Source: G965267605 sp965267605
GTDB taxonomy: Bacteria; Bacteroidota; Bacteroidia; Flavobacteriales_E; Vicingaceae
Length of the DNA stretch: 64,000 nt
NCBI GenBank assembly: GCA_965267605.1
Contig: OZ254088.1
Span: 930,001 to 994,000 of the forward strand
Reading direction: 5' to 3'
Both the position numbers and the translations under genes were made by a program. Below the pieces are notes generated by a model, which was not told where the DNA came from, searched no databases, and saw nothing but the letters and a program-made list of their open reading frames with translations. Shown piece after piece: positions 1 to 6,752 of this stretch. The first letter of the stretch is position 1. Every line of letters starts with the position of its first letter.

Positions 1-86
1 CCGTTGCTTCCTCGCATGGAACCGTTGTTAAATCGCTGCTTCAGCGTCCTATGGAAGGACTAATTGCTTATCATCTAAATAGGTAA
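1..86 (+). CDS. 3' end of an unidentified gene (partial)
   Basis: An open frame enters the window and stops at TAA (84-86). The last 27 codons read as VASSHGTVVKSLL followed by QRPMEGLIAYHLNR. The composition looks like protein and the other two forward frames stop earlier. It is too short to identify. The SHGTVV stretch is faintly like the core of histidine phosphatases, but I would not name it. It runs in the same direction as the TonB receptor 110 bp downstream. Confidence 0.35.
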   Translation, partial: VASSHGTVVKSLLQRPMEGLIAYHLNR

Positions 87-125
87 ATACCACATTTAAG
101 GTAGTGCGTTCACCCCATTCGGGTA

Positions 126-156
126 TTGCCTGAACCGCAGTGCGATTCTACTTTTA
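126..156 (+). promoter_or_regulatory. Putative promoter of the FecA-like receptor
   Basis: TTG at 126-128, a 20-nt spacer, then TACTTTTA at 149-156. This matches the Bacteroidota TTG-N17-23-TAnnTTTG pattern in all but the last base. Transcription would begin near 160, leaving a leader of about 35 nt. Confidence 0.4.
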
Positions 157-166
157 CCGTGTTATT

Positions 167-181
167 TTTAATCAGTCTAAA
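167..181. promoter_or_regulatory. Possible metal-repressor operator (TTTA-N7-TAAA)
   Basis: The imperfect palindrome TTTA-ATCAGTC-TAAA lies just downstream of the predicted transcription start and 15 bp before the receptor ATG. Its shape resembles operators of DtxR-type iron repressors, and iron-type receptors are usual targets. The match is by eye only. Confidence 0.25.
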
Positions 182-195
182 TAAAGATAATTGCA

Positions 196-2631
196 ATGTT
201 GAGGAGTTTAGTTTGTCTTGCACTGGTGTTGATGGGAAGCGCGGTCTTCGCGCAAGGAACCATTAAAGGAAATGCATTCCAATCTGACAGCACCAGCAGT
301 CTACCTGCTGTTACAGTGCATGTAAAAGGAACCAATCTGGCAGGGTTTGCAAATGGTAGTGGAGCGTTTCAAATCGACAATGTACCGGCAGGTTCTCATA
401 CAGTTGTTATCAAGCTAATGGGCTATCTCACTCAAGTGAAGGAGGTAAACATTGCAGCCGGTCAAACGGTTAAGCTGAATGTATTTATGGTGGAGGATGT
501 TAATACGCTCGTCCCATTCACGGTTATGTCGGGTGGTACAGTGGGTCTTAAAGACATCCCGGGCTCCATACAATACATAGGTAAGAAGGAACTGGAGAAG
601 TTCAGCTACACAGATGTGAATAGAACGCTTCGTGCCGTTCCCGGTGTTAATCTCCAGGAAGAGGATGGATTTGGCCTTCGCCCAAACATCGGATTGAGGG
701 GCACGGGGGCAGAGCGGAGCTCTAAGATTACCGTAATGGAAGATGGTATATTGATGGCACCGGCTCCGTACAGTGCCCCAGCGGCTTATTACTTTCCTAC
801 AATTGGAAGAATGCAGGGCATTGAGATTTTAAAAGGGAGTAGCCAGATCAAGTATGGCCCTTATACTACTGGGGGAGCAATTAATCTGATTTCAACAGCG
901 ATTCCAGAATCCTTCGGAGGAAGGCTTCATGTACTTGGTGGCGCCTTTGGCGCAAGGAATGTACACGCACATATCGGGAATACTCAAGGACAGGTTGGTT
1001 ACATGGTCGAGACGTTTCAGTATAGTGCTGACGGGTTCAAATCCCTTGATGGAGGCGGCAACACTGGATTCGACAAGAAAGATTACCTGGCCAAGTTCAG
1101 GTTGACTTCCAAGGAGGGTGCAAAACATTTCCAGGCCTTGACCCTTAAGGCAGGACTGGCCAATGAAACATCCAATGAAACATACCTTGGGTTAACTGAA
1201 GAAGATTTTGCAGCGAGCCCATACAGACGTTACGCGGGATCTCAGAAAGATCAGATGAATACGGAGCAGTGGCAGTTCTCTGTGCACCACCAATTCAAGT
1301 TCAATCAGAACACAGAACTGGTCACATCCGCATACCACTCTGAGTTCAAAAGAAATTGGTACAAGCTAGACGCTGTGTACGATAGCACTGGATCAAAGGC
1401 CAAAATCGCTGCTTTGCTGGATGACCCAACAGGTTACAATGATGCGTTTAGTATAGTTGAAGGGCTTACGAATTCTAATGATGATGCTTTACACGTGAAG
1501 GCTAACAATCGTAAGTACTATGCGCAAGGAGTTCAAACTGAGCTGCGCTCGAACTTTGCAACCGGAGAGATTACTCACAATATCACAACAGGTTTGAGGT
1601 ATCATACGGATCAGATTGACAGATTCCAATGGGTTGATGAATACAAGATGCTTGACGGCAACATGATGCTAACAACTGCCGGAAGGGCTGGAACAGAAAG
1701 TAACCGGGTCGAAACAGCATTTGCCTTTGCCGGATACCTTCAATATACACTTAAGGTGGGAAGCTGGTCTTTCACGCCAGGATTGAGGTATGAGAATATC
1801 ATGCAAGAGCGCCAGGATTACGGAAAGAACGATCCGGACAGGACAGGCGTAGACCTCTCCGAGCGAAGCAATACGGTTGATGTTGTGATTCCAGGAATGG
1901 CGGCCGACTTCAAGTTCAGTGAATTCACTAGTCTGTTTGCGGGAGTGCACAAAGGTTTTTCACCTCCTGGATCTAAGGACGGTACGCAACCTGAGGCAAG
2001 CATCAACTATGAACTTGGCTGGAGGTACGCCAAAAATGATCTGACTGCTCAGCTTGTTGGATTCTACAATGATTACACAAACCTACTGGGTGCAGATCTT
2101 AATGCTGCCGGTGGTGGTGGAACTGGTGATCTTTTCAATGGTGGTGAGGTAACCGTAGCTGGCCTTGAAGCGCAGGCAACGTACTATCTTTTCAGTAAGA
2201 GTTTAACCAAGTTCAGCCTTCCGTTCTCAGTAGTGTACACGTTTACTGACGCTACATTCGACAATTCATTTGAAAGCGATTTTGACGGATGGGGAGATGT
2301 TGAGGCGGGAGATCAACTGCCGTACCTGGCCAACAACCAGTTTACGTTTATTCTTGGCCTTGAGCACAAGAAGTTTTCTGTGAACCTAAGTGGGAGATAT
2401 ATGGACGAGATGCGTACCAATCCTGGACAAGGTGCAATTCTATCCAATGAAAAAACAGATTCGTACTTCGTTTTGGATGCGAGTGCAACATACAGAATGC
2501 ACGACATGGTGTCTTTATTTGCAAGTGCAACCAACCTGACCGATGAAGTTTATGTGGTTGCCAGACGACCAGCAGGACTGCGTCCAGGAATGCCACGCGG
2601 ATTTACGCTTGGATTGAAGGCAGACTTCTAA
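196..2631 (+). CDS. TonB-dependent receptor, FecA-like
   Basis: Outer-membrane active-transport receptor of 811 aa. Residues 1-19 are a signal peptide ending VFAQ. Residues 22-100 form a carboxypeptidase-regulatory-like beta domain. The plug at about 110-230 contains DVNRTLRAVPGVN, the RPNIGLRGTG segment and IEILKGSSQIKYGP. The rest is a 22-strand-type barrel ending in an aromatic-rich strand that finishes KADF. Plug and barrel features (for example the SAPAAYYFP stretch) are closest in style to FecA-type ferric-citrate receptors, so iron-chelate uptake is inferred, not shown. The ATG at 196 has no Shine-Dalgarno sequence but an A/T-rich leader typical of the phylum. The 3' end overlaps the opposing TPR gene by 4 nt (CTAA). 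Confidence 0.85.
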   Translation: MLRSLVCLALVLMGSAVFAQGTIKGNAFQSDSTSSLPAVTVHVKGTNLAGFANGSGAFQIDNVPAGSHTVVIKLMGYLTQVKEVNIAAGQTVKLNVFMVEDVNTLVPFTVMSGGTVGLKDIPGSIQYIGKKELEKFSYTDVNRTLRAVPGVNLQEEDGFGLRPNIGLRGTGAERSSKITVMEDGILMAPAPYSAPAAYYFPTIGRMQGIEILKGSSQIKYGPYTTGGAINLISTAIPESFGGRLHVLGGAFGARNVHAHIGNTQGQVGYMVETFQYSADGFKSLDGGGNTGFDKKDYLAKFRLTSKEGAKHFQALTLKAGLANETSNETYLGLTEEDFAASPYRRYAGSQKDQMNTEQWQFSVHHQFKFNQNTELVTSAYHSEFKRNWYKLDAVYDSTGSKAKIAALLDDPTGYNDAFSIVEGLTNSNDDALHVKANNRKYYAQGVQTELRSNFATGEITHNITTGLRYHTDQIDRFQWVDEYKMLDGNMMLTTAGRAGTESNRVETAFAFAGYLQYTLKVGSWSFTPGLRYENIMQERQDYGKNDPDRTGVDLSERSNTVDVVIPGMAADFKFSEFTSLFAGVHKGFSPPGSKDGTQPEASINYELGWRYAKNDLTAQLVGFYNDYTNLLGADLNAAGGGGTGDLFNGGEVTVAGLEAQATYYLFSKSLTKFSLPFSVVYTFTDATFDNSFESDFDGWGDVEAGDQLPYLANNQFTFILGLEHKKFSVNLSGRYMDEMRTNPGQGAILSNEKTDSYFVLDASATYRMHDMVSLFASATNLTDEVYVVARRPAGLRPGMPRGFTLGLKADF

Positions 2632-2942
2632 TCCATCAACCAAAGGGCTTGCTCCAACTCGTTCCTGATCTTGAACTGCCCCAGACGTTCACAGACAAGT
2701 ATGCCTGCCTCATAAGCTGCCTGTGCCTTTTCTGGAGCACTGTTGAGTTCGTGTAGTTGTCCCAGTTTGTAGTACAGTCCGTAGTAGTCTGGATCATCCT
2801 TTTGCAAGCTTGCAAGTGTATCAACGGCCCGAGTGAGCTCGCCATCCTTTTCTTGCTCGCAGGCCAACGCATACCGCAAGAATGAATCCTGTGGCTGCTC
2901 TTCAAGCATCTTGATGATCTCTGCCTTCCTCTCGTTACTCAT
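2628..2942 (-). CDS. Small TPR-like protein downstream of miaA
   Basis: 104 aa, predicted all-helical, with two TPR-type helix pairs (about residues 17-50 and 51-90: SFLRYALACEQEKDGELTRA and YYGLYYKLGQLHELNSAPEK). No signal peptide, so cytoplasmic. It is the last gene of the long minus-strand run. Its ATG overlaps the miaA TGA as ATGA, so it should be translationally coupled to miaA. The function is unknown; TPRs suggest a protein-binding role. Confidence 0.8.
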   Translation of the reverse strand: MSNERKAEIIKMLEEQPQDSFLRYALACEQEKDGELTRAVDTLASLQKDDPDYYGLYYKLGQLHELNSAPEKAQAAYEAGILVCERLGQFKIRNELEQALWLMD

Positions 2943-3838
2943 GCCGGAACTGAATTAACAACGGATGCAATATCATCGTGTGAGATCCACTGTGTTTTTT
3001 CGTCTTTCTGGAACCAGGTCATTTGTCTTTTGGCAAAGCGTCTGGTGTTCACTTTAATCTTTTCAACAGCTTCTTGAAGGGTTGTCTCACCATCCAGGTG
3101 CGCCATCAATTCACGGTATCCTACGCTCTGCATGGCGTTAGTGTTTCTGTGGGGAAGGAGAGAAGTGACTTCCTCTAGCAGTCCTTCTTCCATCATCAAA
3201 TCCACGCGTTGATTGATACGCTTATTCAATACATCCCTATCCCACATCAGACCAAGGCGATGAATGTTGAATGGTCTGTCCGCCTTCTGGCCAGTGCGAA
3301 GTTCAGAGAATTTCTTTCCGGATAACATACACACTTCAATGGCACGCATCAGTCGCACATGGTTATTCAGATCTATCTCCTCATAAAATTCCGGGTCCAG
3401 CTCCAACAGTTTCGATTGCAGCGCTTCCACACCTTCGCGTTCAAAGATGTTCTGGAGTTCTTCCCGGATCGCAGGATCGGATGCTGGAAGCTCGTCCATG
3501 CCATAGCAAACTGCATCCGCAAATAAGCCAGAGCCACCGACCATCACCACAACATCGGTGTTCTCGAACAGAAGATCAAGCTGCTGCAATGCGTCCTGCT
3601 CAAAATCAGACACCGTGTATTCCTGTTCAACAGAAAGGTGACCTAGAAAGTGGTGGGTAATTCCTTTGAGTTCATCACTGCTTGGGCGTGCAGTGCCAAT
3701 TCGCATTTCGCGGTAAAACTGTCGCGAATCACAGCTGATTACCTCGCAATTGAAATGTTGGGCTACCTCAACTGCAAGGGAAGTTTTACCTGAGGCGGTA
3801 GGTCCGAGAATACAAATGAGGTGTTTGCTTTTACTCAA
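2939..3838 (-). CDS. miaA: tRNA dimethylallyltransferase (MiaA)
   Basis: Transfers the dimethylallyl group from DMAPP to A37 of tRNAs reading U-initial codons. 299 aa, family-typical length. P-loop GPTASGKT at residues 12-19, then SRQFYREMRIGTARP (DMAPP/tRNA contact region), the GGSGLF stretch, and the C-terminal QSVGYREL and NTRRFAKRQMTWF tRNA-binding motifs. The start codon is TTG (3836-3838); no ATG lies upstream of the P-loop in frame. The preceding gene stops 9 nt upstream, so translation probably depends on coupling. It shares an operon with two other tRNA enzymes, the CCA-adding enzyme and a YrdC protein. Confidence 0.95.
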   Translation of the reverse strand: MSKSKHLICILGPTASGKTSLAVEVAQHFNCEVISCDSRQFYREMRIGTARPSSDELKGITHHFLGHLSVEQEYTVSDFEQDALQQLDLLFENTDVVVMVGGSGLFADAVCYGMDELPASDPAIREELQNIFEREGVEALQSKLLELDPEFYEEIDLNNHVRLMRAIEVCMLSGKKFSELRTGQKADRPFNIHRLGLMWDRDVLNKRINQRVDLMMEEGLLEEVTSLLPHRNTNAMQSVGYRELMAHLDGETTLQEAVEKIKVNTRRFAKRQMTWFQKDEKTQWISHDDIASVVNSVPA

Positions 3839-3847
3839 AGAAGGAGG

Positions 3848-4390
3848 TTATTCGTACTGTAGGTTGTCGAAATCATCAAAATCCTCGAAGATGTCATCTT
3901 CCTTCTTTTCTTCCTTGTCTAACTTTTCTTCCAGGTCAGTTGCCGCAAAGGCAGTATCATCAACACCAAAGTCTATCTCCTTGGATTCAAAAGAAGGTGC
4001 TGTTCCCAACGCCAGTGTTATGCGTGGATATACGTCATCGGTGGTTGGATTAAGATCAAGCAGTTCTACATAGAAACACCACATTCTAAGGAAATCGTAA
4101 ACGTACACCAACTTGTCTCCAGGTTTACCGATCATCTCCTTTAATGCCACGTTGTTCATGGTGAGTACCTGTCCTTCTTGAGCCGCACCCATATCCATCA
4201 AGGTAATCTCATCTCCCTTGTCCCAATTGTCGTTGCTCATGTAAAATGAAGCCATTTCACCCTCCGGAAATTCAAATGACCTGAGGATCATCTTGTGCAG
4301 CTCCTCAAACGTTTGGTCAATAGGAATTTCAATATCCCTGAACACATCATCCTCATGATCGAGGACAACGCGTAACTTAAAAACCCTCAT
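3848..4390 (-). CDS. pRiA4b ORF-3-like family protein
   Basis: 180 aa. It matches the family of short proteins first seen as an accessory ORF of plasmid pRiA4b and of IS1096. The hallmarks are an N-terminal beta region with IPIDQTFEELHKMILRSFEF, then YMSNDNWDKGDEITL, and the central GDKLVYVYDFLRMWCFYVEL. The C-terminal 45 residues are acidic (DLEEKLDKEEKKEDDIFEDF) and look disordered. There is no transposase nearby, and the gene sits inside a housekeeping operon. Its ATG overlaps the stop of the CCA-enzyme gene by one base (TAATG). The biochemical role is unknown. Confidence 0.8.
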   Translation of the reverse strand: MRVFKLRVVLDHEDDVFRDIEIPIDQTFEELHKMILRSFEFPEGEMASFYMSNDNWDKGDEITLMDMGAAQEGQVLTMNNVALKEMIGKPGDKLVYVYDFLRMWCFYVELLDLNPTTDDVYPRITLALGTAPSFESKEIDFGVDDTAFAATDLEEKLDKEEKKEDDIFEDFDDFDNLQYE

Positions 4391-5805
4391 TATTCTTCTT
4401 GTTTAACGGGCTTGAGGCCCATTTTGGCAGCTAATTCAAACATAAAGGTAGTCGCTTCTTGCTTATCGTTCCGTATTTCCCCATCAAGAATTGCTTCTTT
4501 GATGGCATTCTTCAGAATTCCGATCTCCCTTGAAGGCCCGAGATTAAAGATGCGCATGATCTCGTCACCATCAATAGGTGGTTGCCAGTTGCGCAATCTG
4601 TCTTTTTCCTCCACTTCCTGCATCTTCTGCTTTACCAACTTGAAGTTTCTCAGGTAGCGCTTAACCTTTTGTTCATTCTTTGAAGTGATATCTGCTTCAC
4701 AGAGCTTCATCAAATCATCAATGTCATCACCGGCCTCATACAACAATCTTCTAACCGCAGAATCACTCACCGTATCCTGCACCAGCGCAATGGGTCTCAA
4801 GTGAAGGCGTACCAGCTTCTGAACATATTTCATCTTGCTGTCCAGGGGGAGCTTTAGCCGCTTGAAGATATTTGGAACCATCTTGGCACCTTTGTCTTCA
4901 TGGCCGTGAAAGGTCCAGCCATGACCTTCCTGAAAACGTTTGGTTGCTGGCTTGGCTATATCGTGCAAGATGGCAGCCCATCGCAACCAGACATTATCCG
5001 TACGGGTGGAGATGTTGTCCAATACCTTTAACGTGTGGTAGAAATTGTCTTTGTGAGCAAAACCGTCTATGACCTCCACGCCCTTCATTTCCCCAAGTTC
5101 AGGAAGGATATAATCCAAAACACCCGCTTCATCCAACAGCTTGAACCCAACAGATGGAACCGGACTTTCGATGATTTTGTTCAATTCGGTAGTGATCCTC
5201 TCCTGAGAAAGTATTTCCAGTCGCTCTTTGTTTTGCTCGATAGCCTTGAAGCTTCTGTCTTCAATCTCAAAGCCCAACTGAGAAGCAAAGCGAATGGCCC
5301 TTAGCATGCGCAATGGGTCATCAATGTAGGTTTGCTCTGGCTCCCGTGGGGTCTTGATCATTTTTTGATCGAGATGAACAACACCACCGAATGGATCTAT
5401 GAGCTCTCCAAAATTCTCATCATTTAAACTGATGGCCAGCGCATTGATCGTAAAATCCCTTCTCAGTTGATCATCTTCAACCGTTCCTGGTTCAACATCT
5501 GGTTTGCGGGAATCAGACCGGTAAGACTCTTTTCGCGTGCCTACAAATTCAATGTCAAAATCATTGTACAGTATATGGGCAGTGCCAAAGTTCTTAAAGA
5601 CGTTTACTTTCCTATCGCCCAAGCGTTTTGCGACTTCTTTGGCCAGCGCAATCCCATCACCCACGCAAACAATGTCTATGTCTTTGTTATCCCGTTTAAG
5701 GATGGCATCACGAACGTACCCACCGATCACATAAGTGTCGAGGTTTAACGCATTGCCAGCTTCGGCAATCGTCCTGAATACGGGTGAATCAACAAATTCC
5801 TGCAC
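4390..5805 (-). CDS. CCA tRNA nucleotidyltransferase with HD domain
   Basis: Adds or repairs the 3' CCA of tRNAs. 471 aa. The class II nucleotidyltransferase head has GGYVRD at 28-33 and the metal-binding DID at 42-44, followed by RRDFTINA and the DPLRMLRAIRFASQLGF segment. The middle holds an HD-type domain with WAAILHDIAKP and FHGHEDKGAK. Start is GTG at 5803-5805, the only conventional start after the upstream stop; the gap to the YrdC-type gene is 33 nt. Both tRNA genes in this window lack an encoded CCA, so this enzyme would be needed to mature them. Confidence 0.93.
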   Translation of the reverse strand: MQEFVDSPVFRTIAEAGNALNLDTYVIGGYVRDAILKRDNKDIDIVCVGDGIALAKEVAKRLGDRKVNVFKNFGTAHILYNDFDIEFVGTRKESYRSDSRKPDVEPGTVEDDQLRRDFTINALAISLNDENFGELIDPFGGVVHLDQKMIKTPREPEQTYIDDPLRMLRAIRFASQLGFEIEDRSFKAIEQNKERLEILSQERITTELNKIIESPVPSVGFKLLDEAGVLDYILPELGEMKGVEVIDGFAHKDNFYHTLKVLDNISTRTDNVWLRWAAILHDIAKPATKRFQEGHGWTFHGHEDKGAKMVPNIFKRLKLPLDSKMKYVQKLVRLHLRPIALVQDTVSDSAVRRLLYEAGDDIDDLMKLCEADITSKNEQKVKRYLRNFKLVKQKMQEVEEKDRLRNWQPPIDGDEIMRIFNLGPSREIGILKNAIKEAILDGEIRNDKQEATTFMFELAAKMGLKPVKQEE

Positions 5806-5838
5806 AGGAAAATTTTCGGCAAATTTAATGAATAAGAC

Positions 5839-6390
5839 CTATTTCCGGAGGATACTTACCTCACCATTATTCTTTAGGCGAATAAGGGAAGAAGCTTGCC
5901 CGGTTCCCGCTAATCCTTCGCCAACAATGGCATCACATGCATCGCTAATAACTGTATCAACACTCGCTATTTGTTTAGCAGCAGGTGAGCCAGATTTGTT
6001 AGCTGAAGTAGAAATCAAGGGTTCACGGAGTTTCCTAAGGATGTCGTGAATAGGGCCTTCCTTCACCATTCTGATAGCTACACTGCCGTCCTCACCTGTA
6101 ACAGTTTCCGGTAGATTGATGGCATCGTCAAAGATGATGGTGGTGGGTTTGGTAGCAAAATCAACCAGGTCCCAACCAATGGAGGGTACTTCGTTCACTA
6201 CACTGTTGAGCATTCCGTCATCAGCAACCAGTACCACAAAACCATTCTTGTCTTGTCGGCCCTTAAGATCAATTACTTTCTGCACGGCCTCCTTACTTCG
6301 CGCACGTGCATGTAATCCTGGAATGGTATCGGTCTGACATAGAACAACACCATCCGCTTTTAGCGCATCAACAGCTTTTTGAATATCCAT
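5839..6390 (-). CDS. L-threonylcarbamoyladenylate synthase (YrdC/Sua5 family)
   Basis: Makes threonylcarbamoyl-AMP from threonine, bicarbonate and ATP, the donor for t6A37 in ANN-decoding tRNAs. 183 aa, a stand-alone YrdC domain without the Sua5 extension. Motifs: the KADGVVLCQTDTIPGL opening strand and loop, VIDLKGRQDKNGFVVL (the KxR-type ATP-binding region), SVAIRMV, and PLISTSANKSGSPA. The ATG at 6390 is 2 nt after the stop of the small lipoprotein gene. With miaA and the CCA enzyme it forms a tRNA-maturation group in one operon. Confidence 0.9.
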   Translation of the reverse strand: MDIQKAVDALKADGVVLCQTDTIPGLHARARSKEAVQKVIDLKGRQDKNGFVVLVADDGMLNSVVNEVPSIGWDLVDFATKPTTIIFDDAINLPETVTGEDGSVAIRMVKEGPIHDILRKLREPLISTSANKSGSPAAKQIASVDTVISDACDAIVGEGLAGTGQASSLIRLKNNGEVSILRK

Positions 6391-6392
6391 GG

Positions 6393-6752
6393 CTAGTTAT
6401 TCGGTCCACCGGCTTCAATCCAACACTTGATCCTTTGAACCTCTGCAGAAGTAGGAGGGGAGATGTTGAAATTGTTTGGAATGGGTGGCATCGTTTGTTT
6501 AACAGCAATTACGTCTAACAGCTGTCCATTTTTCACAACTCCTGACACACCTTCGTACGTCAGGATCCATGCATCATGGCATCCGGTGCCAGGTCCCTGG
6601 CCGGTGATGCAATAAGTTCGCACAAATGGCTCTACATGCATAGTGTAACTTACGTTCATGGTGTCGCAAGGGCTGATATCAGGAACTTCCTGATCCTTGG
6701 TACAACTGAACAGCGTTGAAGCAAACAATATGATAGGTAACAAACGTTTCAT
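6393..6752 (-). CDS. Small lipoprotein with a possible degenerate haem-binding motif
   Basis: 119 aa from the ATG at 6752, which overlaps the stop of the CHAT gene as ATGA; a start at 6779 would put nine residues ahead of the signal peptide. Signal peptide MKRLLPIILFASTLFSC with a lipobox cysteine, so an outer- or inner-membrane lipoprotein facing the periplasm. Body: VEPFVRTYCI, then GTGCHDAW, PPIPNNFNISPPTSAEV and CWIEAGGPNN. The end resembles haem-c proteins of Bacteroidota, where MPP and CWIxxGxxx follow the haem site. Here the site reads C-x9-CH rather than CXXCH, so haem attachment is doubtful. Confidence 0.7.
   Translation of the reverse strand: MKRLLPIILFASTLFSCTKDQEVPDISPCDTMNVSYTMHVEPFVRTYCITGQGPGTGCHDAWILTYEGVSGVVKNGQLLDVIAVKQTMPPIPNNFNISPPTSAEVQRIKCWIEAGGPNN

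Noticed and set aside
3848..4390. pRiA4b ORF-3 gene as evidence of an insertion sequence
   Set aside because: No transposase or terminal repeats; it overlaps a housekeeping gene by one base.
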